Positions 32,270-41,094 of a DNA stretch of 64,000 nucleotides are shown piece by piece. The stretch is taken from contig NZ_JQKI01000026.1 in NCBI RefSeq assembly GCF_000745965.1, forward strand, positions 1 through 64,000, in the 5' to 3' direction. The number at the start of each line of letters is the position of its first letter. Position 1 is the first letter of the stretch. A program made the position numbers and the translations under genes. The stretch is from Edaphobacter aggregans DSM 19364 (GTDB lineage: Bacteria > Acidobacteriota > Terriglobia > Terriglobales > Acidobacteriaceae). The notes under the pieces are model-generated. The model was given only the letters and a program-made list of their open reading frames with translations, ran no database searches and was not told the DNA's origin.

Positions 32270-33284
32270 AACTGCTCACCCGCTCCCGTACCGCCGGCGC
32301 ATCGCAGCTCATGATCAAGTGCGCGCACTCGGCGCGCGAGACATACACCTGCGCCCCAGCCGCCTTCGCCCACACGAGCGCCGGAGCCGGAGCCACCATC
32401 CTGTCCTCCGCCGCCACAATCACCAGAAAGCTCACCGGCGAGCTGCGCGCCACCTCATCCAGCGGCAGTCCATGCAGCACGTCGTGCGAAAGAATCGCCC
32501 GCGCCTGCCAAACGCGATCGTTCGCATCCTGCCGCTGCGGCGCCTCGATCTTCTGGAGCCACTCCGCGTACTCATCTCGCAAAGCCTCAGCGTTCCGGAA
32601 CGCCGGAGTCGTCAGCGTCTGCACCGATCGCGTTCGCCAGTTTCAGCTGCGGCTCCTTCGTATAGCGTCCGCCATCGTACTCCGGATCCGATTCGATCGC
32701 CTCGATCACGATCTGCTTCGACAGCCGGTCGAAGTTCGTCGCCTGCGGCGAGCCCACAATCGGCACTGTCCGCGACACGAACCCCGGATACAGCACCGAC
32801 CACGCAAACACCTGGTGCCCTCCCATCGACAGCCCCATCACCGCGTGCACATGCTTCACCTTCAGCACCTCGGTTAGCACGCGATACTGCGCCCGCACCA
32901 TGTCCTCCGTCGTGGACTGCGGAAACACGGTGCCATGCTGGCGCCCGCTGTTCGAAGGCGACGACGCAACTCCGTCCCCAAACGCATCGAACGCCACACC
33001 AAAGAACCTCGACGTATCCACCAGCCGGTTCTTCCCCGGCTTCGCACCGAACAGCGACAGCATGTCCTCCGTGCGCCCATTCAGCCACGTCGGCATCACC
33101 ACCACGTTCGTTCGCTCGGCATTCAGTGTCCCGAACGTCCTGTACCCAACGCGCCAATCCAGAATCACTTCGCCGCTCGCAAGCTACACGTCCCCAGCTC
33201 GGCGATCTTCTGCTCGCGATCCTGCGCCCACCCCGCACCACACAGCGCCCACGCCAACGACGCAACCTGCCAGACTCGCCTCAT
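32270..33284 (-). pseudogene. MetX-like alpha/beta hydrolase gene, broken by frameshifts
   Basis: Three minus-strand frames spell one protein. The first (ATG 33284) gives a signal-like MRRVWQVASLAWALCGAGWA and AELGTC. The second gives LASGEVILDWRVGYRTFGTL and the nucleophile elbow GLSMGGHQVFAW. The third, from about 32620, gives QTLTTPAFRNAEALRDEYAE and FLVIVAAEDRMVAP. Single-base losses at about 33182 and 32617 explain the shifts, and the natural stop is lost at the 3' end, which overlaps cobA. The parent family is homoserine acetyltransferase-like hydrolases with an exported form. Two shifts plus stop loss argue for true decay. Confidence 0.8.
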
Positions 33285-33377
33285 GCCCAGAGCATACATG
33301 CCGCTTCACGCCCAGCCGCATCAGCTACTGGACAATATGAAGCTCTTCCGGCAGCAGTCGAGCCACCACCACCCGCT

Positions 33378-33856
33378 TCAGCCTCTAACCCGCTTTAACT
33401 CCCGCCGCACTCGCGAAGCAAACACCGGTCTGCCCAACATCGGGTAGGAGTCCAGAAGTGAATCCAGCATGGAAGGAATCGGAGGCTCATACACACTCTC
33501 AACACCGCAAAGAGTGCAAGGCATCTTCGCTCTCTCGGTGAGAGCCAACTCGACCGCCAAGGTCTGTCTTCCCCGCTGAGTCACATCCACCTTCCTGCTT
33601 GTCTCAATGAATTCACGGGCAAGAATCGTTACCTCATACGTTCCTTGACTCAATTCAAACGTCGCCGCTCCATCCCTATCCGCTTCTCGAACTCAAAGCT
33701 CCACTAACGGTCGATCTCGCTTGCACAACAGCCCCAGGTATCGCCGCTCCGTTCGGAATCCGTTACCTGGACCCGCAGTTGTGCAGAGGCCAACGTAGCG
33801 CTTGCAAGTGCAGCAACCATCACGAACAGCGCTCCACGACACCATGCGTTCATGTT
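33378..33856 (-). pseudogene. Exported carboxypeptidase-regulatory-like protein, frameshifted
   Basis: The first frame from ATG 33856 gives a clean signal peptide (GALFVMVAALASATLASA) and QLRVQVTDS. The second gives AAIPGAVVQA. The third gives VREADRDGAATFELSQGTYE, VTILAREFIETSRKVDV and then YEPPIPSMLDSLLDSYP to TAG/TGA at 33378. Joined, these make a short carboxypeptidase-regulatory-like (Ig-fold) secreted protein of about 155 residues, a type frequent in Acidobacteriota. At least two shifts are needed, so it is likely non-functional, like its hydrolase neighbour. Confidence 0.65.
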
Positions 33857-33873
33857 CTCGCCTCGATACAAAT

Positions 33874-34644
33874 CTACCCCAACCGCGCCGCAGCCACCTT
33901 CGTCGCCTCGTAGACCTGCTCGAACGACTCCACCGCATACAGCACCGGCTGCATCGCGCCCGTGTCGAACTCCTGGTTCATCACCTGGTCCAGATCGAAG
34001 TCGCGAATCTCCGCGCCGCCCTCGAGCACACGCGTGCACTCGCCATGCGAGCTGATTAGGCCGCTGCCGTACACCTTCAGCCTGCCGTCCTGCCGGATCA
34101 CCCCAAACTCCACCGTGAACCAGAAGACGCGCCCCATCTTTTCCAGAGCCACCGGATCGTGCATCAGTCCCGCGCAGATCTGCCCATAGTGCTGCAGGAA
34201 GTTCCCAAACACAGGATGCGCGTGCATCGGCACATGTCCGAAGACGTCGTGAAAGATATCCGGCTCCGGCGTGTACTCCAGCGACTCACGCCCCCTGAGC
34301 CACGTCGTCGTCGGAAACATCCGGGCGGCCAGCATCTCGAAGAACGCATCTGGAGGAAGAAACCCGCTCACCGGCGTCGACTGCCAGCCCGTCCGCGGCT
34401 TCAGTCGCTCACTCACCGCCTTCAGGTCCGGAAGCTTGTCTTCTCTGAGCCCGATGATGTCGAAGCCCTCCACATACTCCCGGCAGGCGTGTTCGCGAAG
34501 CTGCGGCATTCGCCGGCACACCAGCTCCTTCCACACCGCATGCTGCTCCGGCGTGTAAGCGCACCAGTCCTGCTCGATCAGAAACGGCACAGCCACCCGC
34601 AGCTTCCCCTGCGCCAGATTTACGCCCGACTCAGCGATTCCCAT
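33874..34644 (-). CDS. phhA: Phenylalanine 4-monooxygenase
   Basis: 256 residues of the pterin-dependent aromatic amino acid hydroxylase family, converting phenylalanine to tyrosine. The iron ligands are the two His of DIFHDVFGHVPM and the Glu of FWFTVEFGV. WQSTPVSGFLPPDAFFEMLA and LEYTPEPDI are also typical. The start at 34644 (MGIAESG) is favoured over 34704 because the family does not need the extra 20 residues. It supplies tyrosine to the pathway whose later steps (hppD, fahA) are encoded 24 kb away. No pterin carbinolamine dehydratase gene is beside it. Confidence 0.95.
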   Translation of the reverse strand: MGIAESGVNLAQGKLRVAVPFLIEQDWCAYTPEQHAVWKELVCRRMPQLREHACREYVEGFDIIGLREDKLPDLKAVSERLKPRTGWQSTPVSGFLPPDAFFEMLAARMFPTTTWLRGRESLEYTPEPDIFHDVFGHVPMHAHPVFGNFLQHYGQICAGLMHDPVALEKMGRVFWFTVEFGVIRQDGRLKVYGSGLISSHGECTRVLEGGAEIRDFDLDQVMNQEFDTGAMQPVLYAVESFEQVYEATKVAAARLG

Positions 34645-34840
34645 ACATCCACATCCCGTCCGGCCGTCAACCTGGCCAGCAGAAGCATACACCCTCCGAT
34701 GCAAATTGGTTGTCTCGGCCCCCTCCCCCGGGGGGGTAGCGATACAAAAGTTATGTTTTCAAAGAGTTAGTCGAATTTCTCGATGCATAAATATTGAAAA
34801 CACGTAGCTTAGACATCAAAAGCTTGATTGCAAACGAGTT

Positions 34841-34870
34841 AGCCCGGACTCTGCCGGGGCTCTTCTGTTT
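34841..34870 (+). terminator. Orphan intrinsic terminator (possible small RNA end)
   Basis: AGCCCGG (34841-34847) can pair with CCGGGGCT (34854-34861, one bulged base), followed by CTTCTGTTT. No plus-strand gene ends nearby, so it may terminate a small RNA starting in the AT-rich stretch at 34750-34830. Confidence 0.35.
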
Positions 34871-34891
34871 CAATGCTGTAATCAATATCGC

Positions 34892-34985
34892 AGGCTGAAG
34901 GTAATTAATCGGCACTTTTATATCTTTGATTCTTAGTGGTTTATGTAGAGGAGGGGCTTGACAGCATTTCTGTGGAAATCCTGTG
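34892..34985. repeat. Dispersed intergenic repeat, copy 1
   Basis: Shares with 44117-44205 the blocks GGTAATTAATCGGCA (34900-34914) and GGGGCTTGACAG-N3-TTCTGTGGAA (from 34953). The distance between block starts is 53 bases in both copies, while the bases between differ. The ACAG..CTGT part can form a small hairpin. Confidence 0.75.
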
Positions 34986-35008
34986 GGGAACGAGGGAGGC
35001 AGGATGCG

Positions 35009-36307
35009 TCATCCAAGGCTCTTTTCTTCGGTTGGAACTCCGACGTCCAGCTTCGACCAGTCCTCCCCGCGAGCCTCGCGGCCAAGGCCAGTGACGAGCG
35101 CAATCGCGATCGCACCCACTACGACGGTCCACGACATCACCACGGTCAGGACTCCTCCCGAGTAGCGCTGCGCCAGCGCCGCCTGGAAGACCCCGTTCCG
35201 CGAGGAGCACAGGTTTCCTAGCTGGTAAGCGAACCCAGGAAACACCGCGCGAACCGGTCCCGGAGAAAGCTCGTTCAGGTGCGCCGGAATCACGCCGAAG
35301 GCTCCCTGCACCGCGAACTGCATCAGGAAGCCTCCCAGCGCCAGCAGCGGAACCGTGTGCGACCACGCCCACAGCGGAATGACCGGAATCGCTGCCAGCG
35401 CCGCGATGATGATCATCCGCCTGCGCCCGATCCGCTCCGACAGCGCGCCGCAGATGATTCCGCCAAGCAGAGCGCCGATGTTGGCGATCACGATCAGCAG
35501 CCCAACGCGCCCAGGAGCCAGCCCATGGTCCTTCTCAAGCAGCGTCGGATACAGGTCCTGCGTTCCGTGGCTGAAGGAGTTGAAGCACGTCATCAGCAGC
35601 ACCAAGAAGAGGAACGTCGGAAGATAGGTCACAAAGTGCCGGAAGTCGATCCGCGGCTTTGTCGATCTTTCCGCCCGCCGTCGCCTCTCGGCCTCGAGCC
35701 AGATCGGCGACTCCTCCACCTTGTACTGCATATAGAAGGCGAGCAGCGCCGGCAGCGCGCCGATCATGAACATCACGCGCCAGCCCGTCAGCATTCCCGT
35801 TCCGTGCAGGTGCGGGAAGAGCAGCCAGTAGAGCGCTCCGGCCAGCAGGTTGCCGACCACATAGCCCTCCTGCAGGATCCCGGAGAAGAAGCCGCGGCCG
35901 CTCGCCGGCAGCGATTCCAGCGCGAGCGCCGCGCCCACGCCCCATTCGCCGCCCATCGCAATGCCAAACATCGCCCGGCAGACCAGAAACGTGGTCAGCG
36001 AGGGAGCGAACGCCGAAGCCAGTTCGAAGACCGAAAAGCAGACGATGTTGAGGATCAGCGTCGGCCGCCGACCGTACCGCTCCGCCAGCACGCCGAAGAT
36101 CAGCGCTCCCAGCGGCCGCATCACCAAGGTCCAGAAGATCGCCTCCGCAATCGCCGGAATGCCGACGTGAAAGTCCGCCGCGATGGCCTTCAGACAGACC
36201 GTCAGCAGGAAGAAATCGAAGGCATCGAGCGTCCATCCGAGAAAGCAGGCCGCAAACGTACTTCTCTGGACAGGATTCAGGCGCTTCAGTTCGCCAAAGA
36301 AAGCCAT
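35009..36307 (-). CDS. MFS transporter (metabolite:H+ symporter type)
   Basis: 432 residues, 12 predicted membrane helices. The first-loop motif is FGVLAERYGRRPTLILNIV and its counterpart in the second half is GALSERIGRRRMII. The N-terminal FLGWTLDAFDFFLLTVCLKA is the sialic acid/lactate-type signature of the SHS and related families. LFPHLHGTGMLTGWRVMFMI and VEESPIWLEAERRR are typical of the loop before helix 7. The start at 36307 has AGGA 9 bases upstream; another ATG lies at 36325. The substrate is a small organic acid by family, otherwise unknown. No sugar genes are adjacent. Confidence 0.9.
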   Translation of the reverse strand: MAFFGELKRLNPVQRSTFAACFLGWTLDAFDFFLLTVCLKAIAADFHVGIPAIAEAIFWTLVMRPLGALIFGVLAERYGRRPTLILNIVCFSVFELASAFAPSLTTFLVCRAMFGIAMGGEWGVGAALALESLPASGRGFFSGILQEGYVVGNLLAGALYWLLFPHLHGTGMLTGWRVMFMIGALPALLAFYMQYKVEESPIWLEAERRRRAERSTKPRIDFRHFVTYLPTFLFLVLLMTCFNSFSHGTQDLYPTLLEKDHGLAPGRVGLLIVIANIGALLGGIICGALSERIGRRRMIIIAALAAIPVIPLWAWSHTVPLLALGGFLMQFAVQGAFGVIPAHLNELSPGPVRAVFPGFAYQLGNLCSSRNGVFQAALAQRYSGGVLTVVMSWTVVVGAIAIALVTGLGREARGEDWSKLDVGVPTEEKSLG

Positions 36308-36545
36308 ATCGCGGAATCCTAGCATCCTGTCAACAGAATCGGTTGCGGTCGCATGGCTGGAAGTGGCAAAATCAGGATACAGCGATTACCTTTCGGTAAA
36401 CTTCCTGAATTCAATTGAATAGCGCTATTATGCTCTATATAGACAACAGTAGTGTACTTTTACGACAATTGTTGCATCTCTGGCCGACTTCAACACATCT
36501 GAAAGTAGGTCACCAATGCTGAACCACCGAGAAAGGAACTTTATT

Positions 36546-37130
36546 ATGCGTAATCGATTTCTGATGGCCCTTGCACTTACTTCTGCCTCACTCGCGGGCT
36601 CCAGTGCGCTCGCACAGACCTCAACCTGGACCATCGATCCGGCTCACTCGAGCGTCAACTTTGAGATCCGTCACATGGGCGTCTCCAACGTGCACGGAGC
36701 CATCGGCGGAGTCAAAGGCACGGTCCTTTACGACGAGAAGAACATCACCAAGTCCACGGTAACATCGACCGCGGAGACCGCGACCGTCGCGACGGGCGTT
36801 GAGGCTCGCGACAAGCACCTGAAGTCGCCGGACTTCTTCGATGTCGAAAAGTACCCGCAGCTCACGTTCAAGTCGACCTCCATCTCGAACACGGGTGGCA
36901 AACTAACGCTCACCGGCGATCTGACGCTGAACGGTGTCACCAAACGCGTGACGCTGGACGTCGATGGTCCCGCACCTGGACAGACGGACAAGGACGGCAA
37001 GACGCGCAGCGGCTTCTCCGCCAACGGCACGCTGAAGCGCAGCGACTTCAACTTCGGATCGAAGTTCGGAAGCGCGATGGTCGGAGACGATATCAAGTTC
37101 TCGATCGACCTTGAGATCGACAAGCAGTAA
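36546..37130 (+). CDS. YceI-family periplasmic protein
   Basis: 194 residues with a clear signal peptide (FLMALALTSASLAGSSALAQ). The YceI lipocalin-like beta-barrel follows: WTIDPAHSSVNFEIRHMGVS, RDKHLKSPDFFDVEKYPQLT, TGDLTLNGVTKRVTLDV and a C-terminal VGDDIKFSIDLEI. The family binds polyprenyl lipids in the periplasm; its role here is unknown. The ATG at 36546 has AAAGGA 8 bases upstream; an upstream ATG at 36516 would spoil the signal peptide. A strong terminator lies 54 bases after the stop. Confidence 0.93.
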   Translation: MRNRFLMALALTSASLAGSSALAQTSTWTIDPAHSSVNFEIRHMGVSNVHGAIGGVKGTVLYDEKNITKSTVTSTAETATVATGVEARDKHLKSPDFFDVEKYPQLTFKSTSISNTGGKLTLTGDLTLNGVTKRVTLDVDGPAPGQTDKDGKTRSGFSANGTLKRSDFNFGSKFGSAMVGDDIKFSIDLEIDKQ

Positions 37131-37183
37131 GTAAGTACAAGAAGTAGGGTTTAGGGAGTAGGAATCCTAACCCTAATAAACAC

Positions 37184-37221
37184 AAGGGTCGGAGAGATCT
37201 CTCCGACCCTTCGTTCTTTCT
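37184..37221. terminator. Bidirectional terminator (palindromic)
   Basis: GGGTCGGAGAGA and TCTCTCCGACCC (37186-37209) form a perfect 24-base palindrome, flanked by AA and TT and a T-rich tail TCGTTCTTTCT on the plus strand. It separates the convergent yceI-type gene and the LuxR-type regulator gene. Confidence 0.9.
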
Positions 37222-37239
37222 ATTCCCTATTCCCTGCCT

Positions 37240-38022
37240 TCACATCTTGGCGCGGAGCGGCTGCGTCGGTTCCGTCTGATGCAGAAGGACGCTCTCCGGT
37301 TCCGTCGTGTATTTCTTCAGCAGCTCATGGTGGAGGCAGTACAGGGCCAGCTCCAGGCGGTCGGAGACGCCAAGCTTGTCATAAACCTTGCGCAGATAGT
37401 TCTTGATGACCTGCTCGGTCGTTCCGATCTGGTAGGCGATCTCCTTGTTGCGCATGCCTCGCGTGATGCAGCTGATGATGGCAAGCTCCTTCTTCGAGAG
37501 CTTGGGCTGCACTTTGGGATCGGTCAGCGTCGTGGCCTGCGCTCGATAGGCTTCGATCACCCAGTTGATGGACTGGTTGTCGATCCAGGTCTCGCCCTCG
37601 GCGATCTTGCGGACACACTTCACCAGGAGATCAGGGGAGATGGATCGCGGAACCACACCGCGTACGCCGCGGCGATAGAGCTCGACCGTGTTGGACTCAT
37701 CGGTCTCCGTCACCTGAACGATCAGTTTGGCGTCCGGCGCCTGCCGCACCAACTCAGGGACTGCGTCCACGGTTCCGGCGATCAGCTGTCCCTCAAGGAC
37801 GACGACGTCGGTCGGGTAACGGTCGAGCGCGGCGTGGAGGTTACTCAGCGTTTCGACCTGCGCGACGACGCGAATGTCATCTTCCAGCGCGAAGACCTTG
37901 CGCATACCGACGCGGTAGATCGCCTGCGAGTCAGCCAGGATTACCCGGATTCCCACGGAAGACTCGTTCTCTACCGGGTTCTCGTCAGCGTTACGGGAGT
38001 GGTCAAAGTGAACAACCGTCAT
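37240..38022 (-). CDS. LuxR/NarL-type response regulator with Glu in place of the phospho-Asp
   Basis: 260 residues. An N-terminal receiver (about residues 24-145) is followed by a LuxR-type helix-turn-helix (LSKKELAIISCITRGMRNKE, IAYQIGTTEQVIKNYLRKVY, about residues 175-235). The receiver has D31 in VILADSQ, but the acceptor position holds E77 (DVVVLEGQLI) where the family has Asp, so it may be locked on or regulated without phosphate. The ATG at 38022 lies 2 bases after the PilZ stop (38025-38027); a TTG at 38028 overlaps that stop. The two are translationally linked. Confidence 0.92.
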   Translation of the reverse strand: MTVVHFDHSRNADENPVENESSVGIRVILADSQAIYRVGMRKVFALEDDIRVVAQVETLSNLHAALDRYPTDVVVLEGQLIAGTVDAVPELVRQAPDAKLIVQVTETDESNTVELYRRGVRGVVPRSISPDLLVKCVRKIAEGETWIDNQSINWVIEAYRAQATTLTDPKVQPKLSKKELAIISCITRGMRNKEIAYQIGTTEQVIKNYLRKVYDKLGVSDRLELALYCLHHELLKKYTTEPESVLLHQTEPTQPLRAKM

Positions 38023-38024
38023 AA

Positions 38025-38351
38025 TCAAGCCTTTAGAAAGTATTCGTCGATTACTGCTGCAGCCTTCTTTTCCCCACCATCCAGGTAATGGCGAACGACC
38101 CGGCCAATGCAGTGGATCGTCACGTCCGTTGCCGACCCCATGACAGCCGAAGGCATGGCGATCGTGAACTCGATTCTGCTGTCTACCTCGGGAAGATAAT
38201 CACTTACAAAGAGAAGACCGTTGGCCGAGATATTCTCGGTGATCGCCTGCAGTTCGCCCTGCTCCGTATGAACCTGTAGAGGCAGCTTCATGGGGAATCG
38301 CACCGCGGTTCGAACCGGACTCTGTTCCTTTGGTTTTTGCCGCTGACCCAT
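38025..38351 (-). CDS. PilZ-domain protein (c-di-GMP binding)
   Basis: 108 residues. The two PilZ binding motifs are RTAVR (RxxxR) and, about 25 residues on, NISANG ((D/N)xSxxG), both intact, so it should bind cyclic di-GMP. The remainder is the PilZ barrel (LLFVSDYLPEVDSRIEF, IHCIGRVVRHYLDGG). AAAGGAGG lies 6 bases before the ATG at 38351. It precedes the LuxR-type regulator in one transcript, suggesting a c-di-GMP-linked control of that regulator's targets. No pilus or cellulose genes are adjacent. Confidence 0.92.
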   Translation of the reverse strand: MGQRQKPKEQSPVRTAVRFPMKLPLQVHTEQGELQAITENISANGLLFVSDYLPEVDSRIEFTIAMPSAVMGSATDVTIHCIGRVVRHYLDGGEKKAAAVIDEYFLKA

Positions 38352-38648
38352 GAGTCCTCCTTTCCGCCCATCCGTCCCGGGAGCTGATCTGCTGGCCAAC
38401 ACACAGGAGTCTACAGCACAAAGTAACCATTTCCCGATACTTTTTCGATGTGACCCCGCGTCGGCAGACCGCCGGACTGCAACCCATCCTCCATCGTGGG
38501 TTCCGTTCCCTGCGGAAGAGGAATCCATTGCGTAAACCGGCGATTTCCGCCATACTTAGGTGTTGGGTTCTTTCGTCGTCCCTCGCCTGGGCAAGGCGGC
38601 CTGATGACGTTCCACCACCCAAAATAAACGTACTGAGAGGCTTTTCCA

Positions 38649-38906
38649 GTGTTGATGATCCGTTTAGCGCGCGTTGGAGCGCGCAAGCAGCCCCACTACC
38701 GCATCGTCGTGATCGAGAAGGACCGCGCCCGCAACGGCCGTTCGGTCGAGGTGGTCGGAACCTACAATCCCCGCACTAATCCCGCCAGCGTTGAGTTGAA
38801 GCGCGACCGCATCGATTACTGGACGAGCAAGGGCGCTCAGCTCTCCGACCGTGTCGAAAAGCTGCTTGCCAGCACCCCCGCTGTGGCGGTCGCCCCGGCA
38901 GCCTGA
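38649..38906 (+). CDS. rpsP: 30S ribosomal protein S16
   Basis: 85 residues. MLMIRLARVGARKQPHYRIV and GRSVEVVGTYNPRTNPA are diagnostic of bS16. The start is GTG 38649, since GAGAGG lies 8 bases upstream; an ATG at 38655 would also suit. It opens the conserved block rpsP-khpA-rimM-trmD-rplS-rnhB. Confidence 0.97.
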   Translation: MLMIRLARVGARKQPHYRIVVIEKDRARNGRSVEVVGTYNPRTNPASVELKRDRIDYWTSKGAQLSDRVEKLLASTPAVAVAPAA

Positions 38907-38920
38907 GTTACCTTTTGCAC

Positions 38921-38954
38921 AATCTTTGGGAACACCACCTGGTTCCCAAAGATT
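38921..38954. repeat. 13-bp perfect hairpin between rpsP and khpA
   Basis: AATCTTTGGGAAC (38921-38933) and GTTCCCAAAGATT (38942-38954) are perfect inverted repeats around an 8-base loop. No T-run follows (TGCTGCTGCC), so it is a poor intrinsic terminator. It may be an mRNA processing or stability element setting rpsP apart from the genes below. The rest of the 38907-39188 gap holds no gene. Confidence 0.7.
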
Positions 38955-39188
38955 TGCTGCTGCCCCGGGTTCGTCATCTCGCTTCCTGCGACCTGCTCAC
39001 GTAGACTTCTGGTATTGCGATTCCGATGTGGTTCGGGTACCCGCAAAGTGAAGGACGCTTTGGGTACTGTCGGCCATATCGATTAACCGCGGCTACGCTC
39101 GTTTGGCACATCCCTGAAAGATCTCGCAATAGACGAGGCAAAAAAGGTTGAGCAAAAGCCCGCATTGTGATTCCAGGAGGTGTGTGTG

Positions 39189-39488
39189 ATGACCCAGCCC
39201 ATGCAGACGGCGGGCGAAGAGGACTACGTCAAGAACATGGTGGCACTGGTGACCGAGATCGCTCGGGCCCTGGTCGATAGCCCGGATAGCGTCTCGGTCG
39301 AGGCGATCCAGGACGGTGACGGAACCGTGCTTCGGCTACGCGTAGCGGCAAGTGATATCGGCAAGGTGATCGGCAAGCAGGGACGGACAGCACGTTCACT
39401 GCGCACCATCCTTGCGGCAGCCAGCATGAAGCTGAGGCATCGCTTCTCGCTCGATATCGTGGAGGAAGAAGGATCTCAGGGGGCTTGA
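39189..39488 (+). CDS. khpA: KH-domain RNA-binding protein KhpA
   Basis: 99 residues. A single type-II KH domain with the GxxG loop in GKVIGKQGRTARSLR and downstream MKLRHRFSLDIV. KhpA binds RNA, often with KhpB, and affects cell division and RNA decay. The ATG at 39189 is preceded by AGGAGG with 8 bases spacing, which decides it over the upstream start at 39180. Position between rpsP and rimM is conserved in many bacteria. The rimM start lies 44 bases downstream. Confidence 0.93.
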   Translation: MTQPMQTAGEEDYVKNMVALVTEIARALVDSPDSVSVEAIQDGDGTVLRLRVAASDIGKVIGKQGRTARSLRTILAAASMKLRHRFSLDIVEEEGSQGA

Positions 39489-39532
39489 CGCCGGACGGTT
39501 CGACGTTGCCCGCGGAGACTATCCTGCCTTCC

Positions 39533-40117
39533 ATGGATTCCAGTACATCATCGTGGATCGTTCTGGCTCATCTCGTCCGTCCTCAGGGCCGGAAGGGTGA
39601 GCTGCTCGCAGATCTGCTGACGGACTTTCCCGACCGCTTCGCCGGCCGCGAGGATCTCTTCCTCGCTCCTGCGGGCTTCGCTGGTCCGGCAGCGGAGGCT
39701 CGTCGCATTGACGTGACCTCCTCCTGGCTTCCTGTGGGCAAGAACAAGGGTCGCGTCGTGCTGCAGTTTGCAGGCATCGACTCGATCTCGGATGCGGAAG
39801 CGCTTGCCGGGCTCGACGTCGTGGTCCCTAGCGAACGCCGGATTCCTCTGGACGCAGAGGCGATCTACGTCAGCGACCTGGTGGATTGCGCCCTGTTCGA
39901 CGGCCAGACTGAGGTCGGCCGAGTGACCGGCGTGGAAGTTCCCAGCGCAACCGATGGAGCTCGCCTGGCAGAGGCCGCACCGCTGCTCGTAGTCGAGTCC
40001 GGGGATGGCAGTGAGATCCTTGTCCCCTTTGCGAAGGCGTTTCTGGAGTCGATCGACCTGCCTGCAAAGCGCATCGTCATGAATCTGCCGGCAGGATTGC
40101 TCGATGTCAATCGCTAG
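39533..40117 (+). CDS. rimM: Ribosome maturation factor RimM
   Basis: 194 residues. N-terminal RimM domain (LAHLVRPQGRKGELLADLLT, DRFAGREDLFL) and C-terminal PRC-barrel (EAIYVSDLVDCALF...FAKAFLESIDLPAKRIVMNL). It helps 16S rRNA processing of the 30S subunit with S19. The ATG at 39533 gives the normal length; a TTG at 39485 overlapping the khpA stop would add 16 residues and is possible for coupling. Its TAG stop shares a CTAG with the stop of the convergent outer-membrane protein gene. Confidence 0.95.
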   Translation: MDSSTSSWIVLAHLVRPQGRKGELLADLLTDFPDRFAGREDLFLAPAGFAGPAAEARRIDVTSSWLPVGKNKGRVVLQFAGIDSISDAEALAGLDVVVPSERRIPLDAEAIYVSDLVDCALFDGQTEVGRVTGVEVPSATDGARLAEAAPLLVVESGDGSEILVPFAKAFLESIDLPAKRIVMNLPAGLLDVNR

Positions 40118-40943
40118 AAGCGATACGTCACGCCCGCCGAGGCGATGGGATAGACCGGAAGTTTCTCCAGGCGATGATTCAGCTTCTGTATCTCGGCCTT
40201 CAGGCTGTCCTGCGCACCAGCGTTCTCCTCGAAGGTAAAGCATCCCTCAGAAGTGCAGGCGGTCCCGTTCAGGGTGACATCGATCTTCGCGGCGCCGGTA
40301 TAGGCGACACCAAACTCTACCGGGAACGATAGCCTGCGCCCTTCGCCTTTTCCCGGAAGGAGACGATCGAAGCCGATCGTCAACATGGGAGCAATCCTGC
40401 GCGGGAAGACGACGGAAGCGGTGCCATTCAGCGGATCGTCGACGCTGTTGATGAATCCCTGGCTGCCGAGCTCGAAGTATTTTCCCGGAGGGACACTGGA
40501 GATGGCGGAGAGGTTGTTCTTGACGTACAGCACGCCGGGACTGATGCGAAGGCCGTTGTGGAGGGGAAGCCAATCAAGGCTGAGGCCTCCGGAGCGAAGG
40601 TAAAACTGCGAGTCGTAGGTGACGCCGTCGATGCTGAAGGGATAGTTGAACTCGAGCGAGTTGACCGATCCTCGGTGAGCGAGGTGGCGTCCGAGGCCGG
40701 CTGAGAGATCGGCCCCGGCGCCAAGGGTGCTCGCCTTCAGGGCAAAGCTCCACTTTGAGAGTGAGGATGGCTTGTTTGGATTTGGAGGCAGCGTGATGTA
40801 GCCCAGGGCAGAGGACTTCGGATTCAGCGAGGACGATAGCGATGGCGCGGAAGCAAACATCGGAGTTTGCGCGCAGGCAAGACACTGCGGCCCGGCGAGC
40901 ATGCTGTCAGCATCGCCGCGAAGGCGAGTTTTCCGCGCATCAT
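40114..40943 (-). pseudogene. Outer-membrane beta-barrel protein, frameshift in the signal peptide
   Basis: From 40902 the frame is open for 262 residues, with beta-strand patterns (FALKASTLGAGADLSAGLGR, LSLDWLPLHNGLRISPGV, FPVEFGVAYTGAAKIDV) and a terminal aromatic VYPIASAGVTYRF, as in outer-membrane barrels. Its start (MLAGPQCLACAQT) is only half a signal peptide. Upstream, another frame from ATG 40943/40940 gives MRGKLAFAAMLTA, which fits as the missing first half if one base is restored at about 40906. So either the gene is frameshifted or the base is a sequencing error. It lies antisense within the rimM-trmD gap, which is unusual. Confidence 0.65.
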
Positions 40944-41094
40944 CGATCTAACCTTATCGATTCAGTTCGAGCTGGCCGGGGGAGGGTTCTCTCTAACGTA
41001 AAGCACTGCGGGCCTTACGGCAGCGCTGCGTCGTATCACTATTGTTCGCTCCAATCCCTCAAAAGCATTACTCTGAGGTGAACCTCTTTCGCGC

